A program made the translations under genes and the position numbers. Of a DNA stretch of 18,915 nt, positions 7,193 to 15,505 are shown one piece after another. Source of the stretch: an uncultured Oscillospiraceae bacterium (GTDB lineage Bacteria > Bacillota > Clostridia > Oscillospirales > Oscillospiraceae); NCBI GenBank assembly GCA_934668295.1, contig CAKUND010000018.1, forward strand, positions 1 to 18,915, read 5' to 3'. The stretch's first letter is position 1. The number at the start of each line of letters is the position of its first letter. The notes beneath the pieces were generated by a model that made no database searches, had not been told where the DNA came from, and was given only the letters and a program-made list of their open reading frames with translations.

Positions 7193-8191
7193 TCAATACC
7201 GGTTCATCACGCCGAGATACGCCAGAACGCACATGACGAGCGTAATGGCGGTGAAGACGAAAACGATTTTTTCCTCCTTCCAGCCGCACAGCTCGAAGTG
7301 GTGGTGGATGGGGGTCATTTTGAAGATGCGCTTGCCGTGGGTCAGCTTGAAATACGTGACCTGCAGAATGACGGAAAGCGTTTCGCAGAGATAGATGATG
7401 CCGACGAGAATCAGAATCAGCGGCATATCGAGCGCAAAGGCCATGCCGCAGACCATGCCGCCGAGGAACAGCGAACCGGTGTCGCCCATGAAGACCTTGG
7501 CCGGATGGAAGTTATAGCAGAGGAAGCCGGCAAGACCGCCTGCGACGGTCGCGGGGAGCAGGGCCAGCGTTGTGCGGCCATAGATATAGGAAGTCGCGGC
7601 AAAGAAGACCATGACCGGGATGGTCACGCTGCTGGAAAGGCCGTCGACGCCGTCTGTCAGGTTCACAGCGTTGACGCAGCCGACGATGACAAAGGCCGCG
7701 AAGACCATGTAGACTGCCGTGGGAATTTCAAGGTCGAGATTCCAGAACGGGATATAGAGGTCGCAGGACAGATCGCCGCTGCCCTTCAGAACAAACAAAA
7801 ACGCAACGGCCACAACGAGCTGCAGCAGGAATTTCTGGATGGCGGTCAGGCCGAGATTGCGCTTGAGCTTGACCTTTACAAAGTCGTCGGCGAAGCCGAT
7901 AAGCCCGTAGCACAGCGCGAGGGCCAGCACATACAGGTGGGTATAGGTGTGGTTCTCCGTCATGCTTCTCCAGCCGAAGACGAGCGTGCAGAGGATGATG
8001 GCCGCGATGAACATGATGCCGCCCATGGTCGGCGTACCGGCCTTGGTATTGTGCCACTGCGGGCCGACCTCACGGATGGACTGGCCAGCGTGCAGCGCGC
8101 GCAGCATGGGAATGACGAAGCGGCCGAACAGCAGCGTCAGCAAAAACGAAGCGAGCGTCGCGCCGAGAACGATAAAAAACATTGCATCCAT
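7193..8191 (-). CDS. mraY: Phospho-N-acetylmuramoyl-pentapeptide-transferase MraY
   Basis: MraY transfers phospho-MurNAc-pentapeptide to undecaprenyl phosphate, forming lipid I at the inner face of the membrane. The 332-residue protein has about ten hydrophobic segments and the diagnostic loops: GTPTMGG at 52-58, the aspartate pair ADD at 101-103, NLTDGVDG at 177-184, GDTGS at 236-240, and the cytoplasmic HHH at 296-298 within TPIHHHFE. All expected magnesium- and substrate-binding residues are present, and the length is normal for Gram-positive MraY. The start at 8191 has GGAGGA 8 nt upstream. It lies 24 nt after murF and 31 nt before ftsW. Confidence 0.97.
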   Translation of the reverse strand: MDAMFFIVLGATLASFLLTLLFGRFVIPMLRALHAGQSIREVGPQWHNTKAGTPTMGGIMFIAAIILCTLVFGWRSMTENHTYTHLYVLALALCYGLIGFADDFVKVKLKRNLGLTAIQKFLLQLVVAVAFLFVLKGSGDLSCDLYIPFWNLDLEIPTAVYMVFAAFVIVGCVNAVNLTDGVDGLSSSVTIPVMVFFAATSYIYGRTTLALLPATVAGGLAGFLCYNFHPAKVFMGDTGSLFLGGMVCGMAFALDMPLILILVGIIYLCETLSVILQVTYFKLTHGKRIFKMTPIHHHFELCGWKEEKIVFVFTAITLVMCVLAYLGVMNRY

Positions 8192-8215
8192 GACAGGATT
8201 CCTCCGAGACTCTCT

Positions 8216-9595
8216 TTATTCTTCTTCCTTGAAAAACAGCGCAAGCGCCTTTTCCATCCGCATGCCGCGGCTGCCCTTGAACAGGATCACATCGCCGGGC
8301 CGGGCGCGCATTTTGAGCATGTGGGCCAGATCCTCGTGCGTGTCAAAGTGCTCGATGAGCTTCTGTTTCATGCCGCCGGTAATCGCACCGGAGACCATGC
8401 GCTCGGCGTTGACGCCGTAGGTGTAGAGCATGTCGGCCTTTGTGGCCGCGATGCGGCCGATGCGGTAATGCTCGGCGGCGGAGCGGTTTCCGAGCTCGAG
8501 CATATCGCCCAGAACCGCGATACAGCGGCCATTCGTGCGCGAACGGAAGCCCGCGAGGATCTCAAGCGCGGCCTCTGTCGATTCCGGGCCCGCGTTATAG
8601 CAGTCCTCGATGATGGTAAAGCCGTCGCGCTCGTAGATCTTCTGGCGCATGCCGGTGTTGTGGAAGCTGGAGATCTGCGCCTGGATCGTCTCGGGCGTGA
8701 CCTTCAGGAGAAGGGCTGCTGTGACGGCGGCCAGCGTGTTATAGACCGTATGGCGGCCCAGAACGGGCACGAACAGCTCAAACCGGTGGCCGAAGCCGCT
8801 GACGACGAAGCGCATGCCGTCGTCAAGCTCCTGAATGTCAGTCGCAAGCACGTCGCAGGCATGGTTTTCGATACCGTAATAGTATTTTTTATGTCCGCCG
8901 TCGGCGCGCACGTTCCACAGAAGCGGCTCGTCGCCGTTAAAGACGCCGACACCGTCTTCCGGCACGCCGCGGAAAATCTCGAGCTTGGCCTGCAGGATGC
9001 CCTCGCGGGAGCCGAGGTGCTCGATGTGCATGGTGCCGATGTTCGTAATGACGGCAATATCGGGCTTTGCGATGGAGGTCAGGCGGGCCATTTCTCCGAA
9101 ATGGTTCATGCCAAGCTCCAGAACGGCGGCCTCGGTATCGTCCGGCATGTCGAGAATGGTCATGGGCAGGCCGATGTTATTGTTGTGGTTTCCTTCGGTG
9201 CGGGCGGTATGGTAGGTGCGCTCGAGCATGCAGGCGGTCATTTCCTTGGTCGTCGTTTTGCCGACGCTGCCGGTAATGCCGATGACGCTGATGCCCAGCC
9301 GCTCGCGGCGGGCTGCGGCGAGATCGCCGTAGGCCTTGACGGTATCGGGCACAAGAATGGTCGGGATGGAGGCCTTGACGGGCTGTTCCACAAGCGCGGC
9401 GCTCGCGCCGAGGCTGGCCGCCATATCGACGAAATTATGGCCGTCGGCCTTTTCTCCCCTGATGGCGACAAACAGATCGCCGGGCTTGACTCTGCGCGAA
9501 TCGATCTGGACGCCGGTGACGACGCCCTCCGCCTGTTCAGGTGTGAGCGTTCCGCCGCAGTCCAGCGCCGCCTGCTTCAGTGTGAGTTCCTTCAT
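8216..9595 (-). CDS. murF: UDP-MurNAc-tripeptide:D-alanyl-D-alanine ligase MurF
   Basis: MurF is the cytoplasmic ATP-dependent Mur ligase that adds D-Ala-D-Ala to complete the UDP-MurNAc-pentapeptide. The 459-residue protein has the three Mur-ligase domains. The N-terminal UDP-binding domain includes VQIDSRRVKPGDLFVA at about 29-44. The central ATPase domain has the P-loop GSVGKTTT at 109-116 and the EGNHNNNIGLP segment at about 134-144. The C-terminal domain ends in KGSRGMRME. The last motif and the NNNIG segment distinguish MurF from MurE and MurC/D. Its ATG overlaps the murE stop in an ATGA junction, and GGAGG lies inside the murE end, so the two ligases are probably translationally coupled. 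Confidence 0.97.
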   Translation of the reverse strand: MKELTLKQAALDCGGTLTPEQAEGVVTGVQIDSRRVKPGDLFVAIRGEKADGHNFVDMAASLGASAALVEQPVKASIPTILVPDTVKAYGDLAAARRERLGISVIGITGSVGKTTTKEMTACMLERTYHTARTEGNHNNNIGLPMTILDMPDDTEAAVLELGMNHFGEMARLTSIAKPDIAVITNIGTMHIEHLGSREGILQAKLEIFRGVPEDGVGVFNGDEPLLWNVRADGGHKKYYYGIENHACDVLATDIQELDDGMRFVVSGFGHRFELFVPVLGRHTVYNTLAAVTAALLLKVTPETIQAQISSFHNTGMRQKIYERDGFTIIEDCYNAGPESTEAALEILAGFRSRTNGRCIAVLGDMLELGNRSAAEHYRIGRIAATKADMLYTYGVNAERMVSGAITGGMKQKLIEHFDTHEDLAHMLKMRARPGDVILFKGSRGMRMEKALALFFKEEE

Positions 9596-11043
9596 GCTTT
9601 CGCCTCCAAATACGACGCGACGACCTCGCGCTCGTCCAGATGGTGCTTTTCGTGTCCGATCTCCTGATATGTTTCATGCCCCTTGCCGCACAGGACGATC
9701 ACATCGTCCTTCTGCGCCAGCTCCATGGCCCGGCCGATGGCCGACACGCGGCTCTCGATGACCTCATAGGGCGTTTCGGTATCCTGCATGCCGGCAAGGA
9801 TCTGCCGGAGGATCTTATAGGGGTCTTCGGTGCGGGGATTATCCGAGGTGACGATCGCGAGGTCGGAAAGCTCCGCCGCGATTCTGCCCATGACGGGGCG
9901 CTTATAGGGATCGCGGTCGCCGCCGCAGCCGAAGACGGCAATGATGCGGCCCGCGCAGAAGCCGCGCACAGCCTTCAAAATATTTTCGAGGCTGTCTGGC
10001 GTGTGGGAATAGTCGATGAGGACGGTGTAACCTTTCCCCGGCGTGGGAACGACCTCTACCCTGCCCTTGACGCTCTGCGCGGTGCGCAGGGCGTCCGCAA
10101 TTGCTGCAAGCGGGATATCGAGCGCCAGCGCGGCGGCAATGACGCCGAGGGCGTTATAGACGCTGAAAATGCCGGGAATGCCGAGCGTGACGGGAACCCG
10201 CTCGTTCTGATAGACGGCGTCAAATTCCACGCGGTCGGAGAACAGTCCGATGTGCTCCGCCTTGAGCGCGGCAGGCTTTCCCTGCGCAGAATAGGTCAGG
10301 AGGCAGCAGTCCGCCTGCTCCATGATGCGCTTCGCATAGGCGTCGTCGACGTTGACTGCGCCTGTTTCACAGCGGCGGAAAAGCATGGCTTTTGCGTCGC
10401 AGTAGGCGTCCATCGTCTTATGGAAATCAAGGTGGTCTTCCGTCAGATTTGTAAAGACAGCGGCTCCGAAGCGGATCTGGTCGGCACGGTGGAGCACCAG
10501 CGCGTGAGAGGAGACCTCCATAATGACGTGCGTGCAGCCTGCATCGCGCATGTCGGCGAAAAGCTTCTGCAGCTCGAAGGATTCCGGCGTGGTGCGCTCG
10601 GTATGCAGGATCTCATCGCCGATCATGTTCTGGATCGTGCCGATGAGGCCAACCTTCGCGCCGAGCGTTTTTTCAAGCACATGCTTCAGAAGATACGTGC
10701 TGGTCGTCTTGCCGTTTGTGCCGGTAATGCCGATGACGCATAGATCGTCCGCCGGATGGCCGAACCAGTTTGCGCCGAGCGCGGCAAGCGCCGCGCGGGC
10801 ATCGGGCACCAGCACATACGGAATATCTGTTTCCGGCTTTTTTTCGCAGACGACGCAGGCTGCGCCGTTTTCCATCGCTTTGGGGATATACTTATGGCCG
10901 TCGGTCTGGAAGCCGGAGATCGCGACGAACAGATCGCCGGGCGATACCTGCCGGGAATCGTACTGAACGCCGGTGATATCCAGCGCTTCGTCCGCGTGCA
11001 GCTCCAGCACGCCGAGACCGCGCAGCAGTTCTTTGAGTTTCAT
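9592..11043 (-). CDS. murE: UDP-MurNAc-L-Ala-D-Glu:meso-diaminopimelate ligase MurE
   Basis: MurE adds the third residue of the stem peptide. The 483-residue protein has the Mur-ligase P-loop GTNGKTT at 108-114, a presumed carbamylated lysine K218 in YCDAKAML, and the specificity motif DNPR at 401-404. DNPR is the signature of enzymes using meso-diaminopimelate, not lysine, so this cell wall is inferred to be of the mDAP type. Start at the ATG at 11043, which has AAGGAGGA 6 nt upstream. An in-frame ATG at 11067 would overlap the transpeptidase gene and lacks a clear site. It follows the transpeptidase gene by 10 nt and overlaps murF by 4 nt. Confidence 0.96.
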   Translation of the reverse strand: MKLKELLRGLGVLELHADEALDITGVQYDSRQVSPGDLFVAISGFQTDGHKYIPKAMENGAACVVCEKKPETDIPYVLVPDARAALAALGANWFGHPADDLCVIGITGTNGKTTSTYLLKHVLEKTLGAKVGLIGTIQNMIGDEILHTERTTPESFELQKLFADMRDAGCTHVIMEVSSHALVLHRADQIRFGAAVFTNLTEDHLDFHKTMDAYCDAKAMLFRRCETGAVNVDDAYAKRIMEQADCCLLTYSAQGKPAALKAEHIGLFSDRVEFDAVYQNERVPVTLGIPGIFSVYNALGVIAAALALDIPLAAIADALRTAQSVKGRVEVVPTPGKGYTVLIDYSHTPDSLENILKAVRGFCAGRIIAVFGCGGDRDPYKRPVMGRIAAELSDLAIVTSDNPRTEDPYKILRQILAGMQDTETPYEVIESRVSAIGRAMELAQKDDVIVLCGKGHETYQEIGHEKHHLDEREVVASYLEAKA

Positions 11044-11053
11044 ACAGTCCTCC

Positions 11054-13462
11054 TTAGTCGGATGCACCCGTAGCAGAGAATTCTACCGTAATTGTAGTAC
11101 CTCTGTCAACCTCTGTGCCGGGCTCGATGTCCTGATAGGCCGCGAGCACATACACGTCCGTGCGGTCGGTACCCTTGGCCTGTACGTAAAGGCCCGCATT
11201 TGCGGCCAGATAATTGACGTCCGCGACGGAGCAGCCGATGAAATCCGGTACCTCGACGGTCGTCAGCTGTTTTTCCGCGCCCATGTAGAGGATGATCTGC
11301 GAATTGCCGGGGACCTGGCTGCCCGGGGCGGGCAGCTGATCGGTGACGGTCGAGCCGGTGCCGACAACGCGGTACGTAATGGTCTTTTCGGCGAGCAGTG
11401 CGCCCGCCTCGCTTTCGTCCATGCCGATGACGTCGGGGACGGTAAAGTTGACGCCGCGGATGTCCTCGGAATCGTAATCCGGCTCCACGCCGAGATACGG
11501 GAGGATATCAAGGAAGATATCGCGGACGGTCGGCGCGGCCATCAGGCCGCCGGAAATGTACATGCCATGGAGCGTGTATTTTTCGCTGTCCTGCGAATAC
11601 GCGGGCGTGTCGAGCGCAACAAGCACGGCATATTTCGGATCATCAATGGGCGCGACGCCGATGAAGGAGACGATCTTGTCCTTGACCTGATTGCCGTCCT
11701 CGTCGTATTCGTCCAGCTTTTCGGACGTGCCGGTCTTGCCGCCGACGCGGTAGCCGGGCGTCTTGGCGGCGGAGGCCGTGCCCTCGGTGACGACCTTTTC
11801 CATGAGGTCGCGCATCGTCTCGGACGTCTTCTGGCTGATGGCCTGCCGCAGAACGGTCTTTTCGTTCCGTTCGACCGTATTGCTGTCAGCGTCCAGCACC
11901 TCGCTCACGATATAGGGCTCGAGCACATAGCCGCCGTTGACGATCGCGGAGACAGCGCGGATGAGCTGCATGGGCGTGATGCGGAAGCTCTGGCCGAAGG
12001 AGGACGTGATGAGATAGGACGTGCCGTACTGCGCGGGGTTATTCAGGTATTTCCGCTCGTAGAACAGGCCGCTGGCTTCGCCCGGCAGATCGACGCCGGT
12101 CTTTTCCATGATGCCGAAGGCCTTGAGGTAATCATAAAATGTGTCGCCGCCCATGCGCAGGCCGATATGACCGAAGGCGATGTTGCAGGAATTGCCGAGC
12201 GCCTGCGCGGTCGACTGCGCGCCGTGACCGACGGATTTCCAGCAGTTGAGGATCTGCTCACGGCCGGAGAACTTTTCCTGACCGCCGCAGTAGAACGAGT
12301 CGTTCAGCGTAACTGCGCCGGAATCGAGCGCGGAGGCCAGCGTGATGAGCTTGAAGGTCGAGCCGGGCTCGTAGCCGTCGGAGACGCAGCGGTTGCGCCA
12401 CTGGGCCATACGGGCCGCCGCGACATCCTGCTTATACTGCTCGATAGCGGCCTTATAGGCATCGGATGTTTCCGGCAGAGATAGCGCCGCGTCGCGCTCG
12501 TTTTCGAGAAGGGCTGCCGCCGCGTCGTCGTAGATCTCCAGATAGTTATTGGGGTCATAGGAACCGAGCGTGGCCATGGCCTTGATCTCGCCCGTGTTCA
12601 CATCCATGACGATGCAGAACGCGCCGTTTTTGATGTCGTATTTATCGATGGCGTTCTGCAGATTTTTTTCGACGTAGGCCTGCACGGTCGCGTCGATGGT
12701 GGTGACGAGGCTGCAGCCATCGGAGGCGTCGTAGTATTTTTCGTAGGTATAGAGCATTTCGGAGCCGTAGTTGCCCTTGGAGGTGACGACTTTGCCGGCG
12801 GTGCCGGAGAGCTCCTTGTTGTAATAGGCTTCGAGGCCCTCCGAGCCGTTGTTGTCGCTCGAGACAAAGCCGAGTGCCTGCGCGGCGAGGGAGGAATTGG
12901 GATAGTAGCGCTTCAGATCCGTCTCAAGATAGACGCCGGTGATCTTGTTTTCGCTGATGAAGGCGCGGACCTCGTCGGCCAGCTCCTCGGAGATCTTGCG
13001 GCTGATGACCTTATAGCGGTACTGCTTGTCGGCGGCTTGCTCATAAACGAAGCTTGGCTCAACGTCCAGAATTTCGCCGAGCCCGCGCGCGATCTGGTCG
13101 AGCAGATTGCTGTTTTCAGGCTTTTTCATCTGCTCGGCGATCTCGTTCGGGTCGATGAAGACCGTCTCGACGGTCGACGAGGAGGCCAGCACATTCATAT
13201 TCGCGTCGTAGATCACGCCGCGCGCGGCGGTCAGATTTGTCGAGCGGGTCTGGTTTTTGATCGCCTTTTCGTTGTAATAATCGTGCTCGGTGATCATGAG
13301 CTTATAGAGCGTTCCGATCAGCGGAACAAACGCAATGACGCCGCACAGGATCATCAGGATGAGAGTACGGCTGAGGATCGTTCGGTTCGCGCGCTCGTTC
13401 CGCTCCCGGTTTGCCTGCTGCTGTTCCCTGGTGCGCGGCAGGCGGATGATCTTTTTTGCCAT
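11054..13462 (-). CDS. ftsI: Class B penicillin-binding protein with PASTA domains (FtsI/PBP2x/SpoVD type)
   Basis: This membrane-anchored D,D-transpeptidase crosslinks septal peptidoglycan with an SEDS partner. The 802-residue protein has a basic N-terminus, one membrane anchor at about 31-55, and a PBP dimerisation domain at about 75-240. The transpeptidase domain has S368-T-F-K371 (catalytic serine), S425-C-N and K576-T-G-T. Two PASTA repeats lie at about 672-730 and 737-797. An Ala/Glu/Gln-rich segment of about 45 residues (roughly 310-355) is inserted just before the active-site serine. The sole class B PBP of the cluster could serve vegetative division, sporulation (SpoVD) or both; the sequence does not decide, so the symbol is provisional. 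AAAGG lies 7 nt before the ATG. An intrinsic-terminator-like hairpin stands between it and ftsL. Confidence 0.92.
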   Translation of the reverse strand: MAKKIIRLPRTREQQQANRERNERANRTILSRTLILMILCGVIAFVPLIGTLYKLMITEHDYYNEKAIKNQTRSTNLTAARGVIYDANMNVLASSSTVETVFIDPNEIAEQMKKPENSNLLDQIARGLGEILDVEPSFVYEQAADKQYRYKVISRKISEELADEVRAFISENKITGVYLETDLKRYYPNSSLAAQALGFVSSDNNGSEGLEAYYNKELSGTAGKVVTSKGNYGSEMLYTYEKYYDASDGCSLVTTIDATVQAYVEKNLQNAIDKYDIKNGAFCIVMDVNTGEIKAMATLGSYDPNNYLEIYDDAAAALLENERDAALSLPETSDAYKAAIEQYKQDVAAARMAQWRNRCVSDGYEPGSTFKLITLASALDSGAVTLNDSFYCGGQEKFSGREQILNCWKSVGHGAQSTAQALGNSCNIAFGHIGLRMGGDTFYDYLKAFGIMEKTGVDLPGEASGLFYERKYLNNPAQYGTSYLITSSFGQSFRITPMQLIRAVSAIVNGGYVLEPYIVSEVLDADSNTVERNEKTVLRQAISQKTSETMRDLMEKVVTEGTASAAKTPGYRVGGKTGTSEKLDEYDEDGNQVKDKIVSFIGVAPIDDPKYAVLVALDTPAYSQDSEKYTLHGMYISGGLMAAPTVRDIFLDILPYLGVEPDYDSEDIRGVNFTVPDVIGMDESEAGALLAEKTITYRVVGTGSTVTDQLPAPGSQVPGNSQIILYMGAEKQLTTVEVPDFIGCSVADVNYLAANAGLYVQAKGTDRTDVYVLAAYQDIEPGTEVDRGTTITVEFSATGASD

Positions 13463-13480
13463 GAAACTGCCTTTCTGTTC

Positions 13481-13510
13481 AAAAAAGGGGCGGTCTGCAA
13501 AGACCGCCCC
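13481..13510 (-). terminator. Intrinsic terminator-like hairpin inside the dcw operon
   Basis: On the minus strand, a perfect 10-bp GC-rich stem GGGGCGGTCT / AGACCGCCCC (13510-13501 and 13496-13487) with a 4-nt loop is followed immediately by six T residues (13486-13481). This is the textbook form of a Rho-independent terminator. It lies 39 nt after the ftsL stop and 18 nt before the transpeptidase ATG, directly before its ribosome site. No promoter is evident between it and that gene, so partial read-through or antitermination is implied. Confidence 0.8.
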
Positions 13511-13549
13511 TGTTCGGCCGGATTTCCAACTGGGAGGTTCTGTCCAAGC

Positions 13550-14116
13550 TTATGCTGCTGCGGGGTGCAAATATTCGATGAGGCCGAGAATGCTCTGCTG
13601 CATGGCGTCCAGAATTTCTCCGAAGACGCTGGTGCGCTGCTGTGTGTAAATTTCCGCCTGATCAGTTCCGGAGAAGCTGACATAGACGATCTGCTCGGGC
13701 TGGCACTTGGTCAGGCCGATCTCGGCTGCGTATTCCTCTGCAGCGGTCAGGTCGATCTTGGCATCGTATTTGCTCTGGAGCATCAGCTGCTGTTCCTTGA
13801 GATTGGCAAGCTGGCTTTCAAGGCGGGAAACATTGCTGCTGGCTTCGAACAGCTGCACATAGCCGAAGATCACGAGGATCATCAGGCAGGCGACCGTCAG
13901 CATGCCCGCCAGCGTAAACGGCGCAACGGCAGTTTTGGCCTTGGCTCTCCGGTACGGCTGCTCCTGAACGCGCTCGTCCGGCAGCTCGATGGGAAGGGCG
14001 CGCTCATAGGCGCGGCCGTCGTCATACTGCCGCGCGGCCTGATCATTCCATGCGTATACGTCGTATGCCGCGGCGCCGTTGTCTCTATAGACTTTTCTTC
14101 TATTGGACTGCGCCAT
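13550..14116 (-). CDS. ftsL: FtsL-like cell division protein
   Basis: FtsL is a small bitopic divisome protein that pairs with DivIC/FtsB and activates the septal synthase. The 188-residue protein has a long charged cytoplasmic N-terminus (1-64, rich in Asp, Arg, Tyr), one transmembrane helix at about 66-88, and an extracytoplasmic coiled coil at about 92-120. The FtsL/DivIC-style segment AAEEYAAEIGL follows at about 125-135. The remaining C-terminal tail holds an amphipathic stretch (about 164-184). At 188 residues it is longer than Bacillus FtsL (about 117). Assignment rests mainly on topology and its place between rsmH and the transpeptidase gene; sequence identity in this family is low. 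AGGAG lies 9 nt before the ATG, and the gene starts 21 nt after rsmH. Confidence 0.8.
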   Translation of the reverse strand: MAQSNRRKVYRDNGAAAYDVYAWNDQAARQYDDGRAYERALPIELPDERVQEQPYRRAKAKTAVAPFTLAGMLTVACLMILVIFGYVQLFEASSNVSRLESQLANLKEQQLMLQSKYDAKIDLTAAEEYAAEIGLTKCQPEQIVYVSFSGTDQAEIYTQQRTSVFGEILDAMQQSILGLIEYLHPAAA

Positions 14117-14137
14117 GGCGGCGGACTCCTTTCCGGA

Positions 14138-15070
14138 TTACACGCGCTCGGCTACGCGGAGCTTTGCGCTGCGCGAGCGGGGGTTTTCGGCGACCTCCTC
14201 GCGCGTGGCGATGATGGGCTTTTTCGTCAGAATTTTGATCTTCGGCTTATGGCCGCAGACGCAGACCGGGAACGACGGCGGGCAGGTGCAGCCTCTTGCC
14301 GCGTCCTGGAACACATTTTTGACGATGCGGTCCTCGAGCGAATGGAACGTGATGACGGCAAGCCTGCCGCCAGGGTTCAGGTGATCGATGGCGGCCTCCA
14401 TGCCCTGCTTGACTGCACCGAGCTCGTCGTTGACGGCGATACGGATGGCCTGGAAGCTGCGCTTGGCCGGATGCTGCTTTTCGCGCAGCGCGCTGGGCGG
14501 CATGGCGGAGCGGATGATATCGACCAGCTCCAGCGTTGTTTCAATGGGGTGGTCGGTGCGCACACGCTCGATGGCGGCGGCGATCTGCGGGGCGTAGCGC
14601 TCCTCGCCGTATTCGTAGAGAATGGATTTCAGTTCCTCGCGCGGCCAGTTGTTGACGACCTCGTAGGCCGTGAGGGACTGCTCCCGGTCCATGCGCATGT
14701 CCAACGGCGCGTCTGCCATGTAGGAAAAGCCGCGCTCCGCGTCGTCAAGCTGCGGAGACGAAACGCCCAGATCGAACAGCATGCCGTCGATCCGGTCGAG
14801 CCCCAGCGCGGTGAGGATCGCGCCGACATTTTCAAAATTATCGTGTACCAGCGTCACCTTTTTTGCGTGGCGGTACAGCCGCTTTTTTGCGGCCTCCAGC
14901 GCGACCAGATCACGGTCGACGCCAATGAGCCTGCCGGTGGTGAGGTTCCGGCAGATCTGCAGCGAGTGACCCGCGCCGCCGAGCGTCCCGTCGAGATAGA
15001 TCCCGTCGGGCTTGATGGCCAGCGCGTCAATGCACTCGTTCAAAAGCACCGATTGATGTGCGAATTCCAT
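14138..15070 (-). CDS. rsmH: 16S rRNA (cytosine(1402)-N4)-methyltransferase RsmH
   Basis: RsmH (MraW) uses S-adenosylmethionine to methylate N4 of C1402 in the 16S rRNA decoding centre. The 310-residue protein has the SAM-binding loop DGTLGGAGHS at 27-36, GVDRD at 50-54, FDLGVSSPQLD at about 119-129, the RsmH-specific insert domain, and ITFHSLEDR near residue 240. A cysteine-rich stretch (GCTCPPSFPVCVCG) follows, as is common in Firmicutes members. The start ATG shares its A with the mraZ stop in a TGATG junction (1-nt overlap), which implies translational coupling. Length and motifs are normal. Confidence 0.97.
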   Translation of the reverse strand: MEFAHQSVLLNECIDALAIKPDGIYLDGTLGGAGHSLQICRNLTTGRLIGVDRDLVALEAAKKRLYRHAKKVTLVHDNFENVGAILTALGLDRIDGMLFDLGVSSPQLDDAERGFSYMADAPLDMRMDREQSLTAYEVVNNWPREELKSILYEYGEERYAPQIAAAIERVRTDHPIETTLELVDIIRSAMPPSALREKQHPAKRSFQAIRIAVNDELGAVKQGMEAAIDHLNPGGRLAVITFHSLEDRIVKNVFQDAARGCTCPPSFPVCVCGHKPKIKILTKKPIIATREEVAENPRSRSAKLRVAERV

Positions 15071-15486
15071 CAGAAGCCAAGCTCCTCCATGACAGCCGCC
15101 AGATTTTCCGGCGTCAGCGTCTGCTGCTCCAGCTCGTCGTAGGCTGCGCTGTCCCAGATCTCCGCGTGGCCGCCCTGGCCGATGAACGTGACCTCGCTGG
15201 TCAAACCCGCGTATTGACGCAGCTCGGCTGGGATGAGGAAGCGGCCCTGCTTATCGGGCTCGCACTTGGCGGCGTTGGCAAACAGAAAGCGCATTTTTCG
15301 TGCCTGTACGATCGGCAGCGCGTTATATTTATCGACAATGGCCTTCCAGCCCGCTTCCGTGTAGACGGACAGGCAGTGGTCGAGGCCCAGTGTTACATAG
15401 AAGGTGCTTCCCAGCTCGTCGCGCAGCTTGGACGGCACGAACAGACGTCCCTTTTCGTCAACTGAGTGCTTGTACTTCCCGAACAT
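15070..15486 (-). CDS. mraZ: Transcriptional regulator MraZ
   Basis: MraZ is a small ring-forming DNA-binding protein of the AbrB-like superfamily that controls its own dcw operon. The 138-residue protein has the two tandem MraZ/SpoVT-like half-domains, each with the DxxxR signature: D10-EKG-R14 and D78-KQG-R82. The start at 15486 has AAAGGAGGCG about 8 nt upstream. It opens the cluster and is preceded by a promoter and three copies of an AAAGTGGAG-type box. AAAGTGG is the core described for MraZ boxes in mollicutes, so autoregulation is likely. Length is close to the usual 140-145 residues. Confidence 0.96.
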   Translation of the reverse strand: MFGKYKHSVDEKGRLFVPSKLRDELGSTFYVTLGLDHCLSVYTEAGWKAIVDKYNALPIVQARKMRFLFANAAKCEPDKQGRFLIPAELRQYAGLTSEVTFIGQGGHAEIWDSAAYDELEQQTLTPENLAAVMEELGF

Positions 15487-15505
15487 CCCTTCGCGCCTCC
15501 TTTCG

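Noticed and set aside
7186..7201. Small hairpin CGGTAT-CTCA-ATACCG over the mraY stop codon
   Set aside because: The stem is only 6 bp with no T tract, too weak to call a terminator, and it can arise by chance at this length.
7298..9667. Very long plus-strand open frame (789 codons) opposite mraY and murF
   Set aside because: It is antisense to two genes with complete catalytic motifs and good ribosome sites. Its predicted protein is low-complexity (rich in Asp, Gly, His, Ala, Glu), as expected from the complement of GC-rich codons.
13037..15142. Long plus-strand open frame (701 codons) opposite the transpeptidase, ftsL and rsmH
   Set aside because: It crosses three real genes on the other strand, has no recognisable domain, and is a shadow of GC-rich coding sequence. 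The same applies to the frames at 10973-12484, 5917-7149 and 1717-2610.
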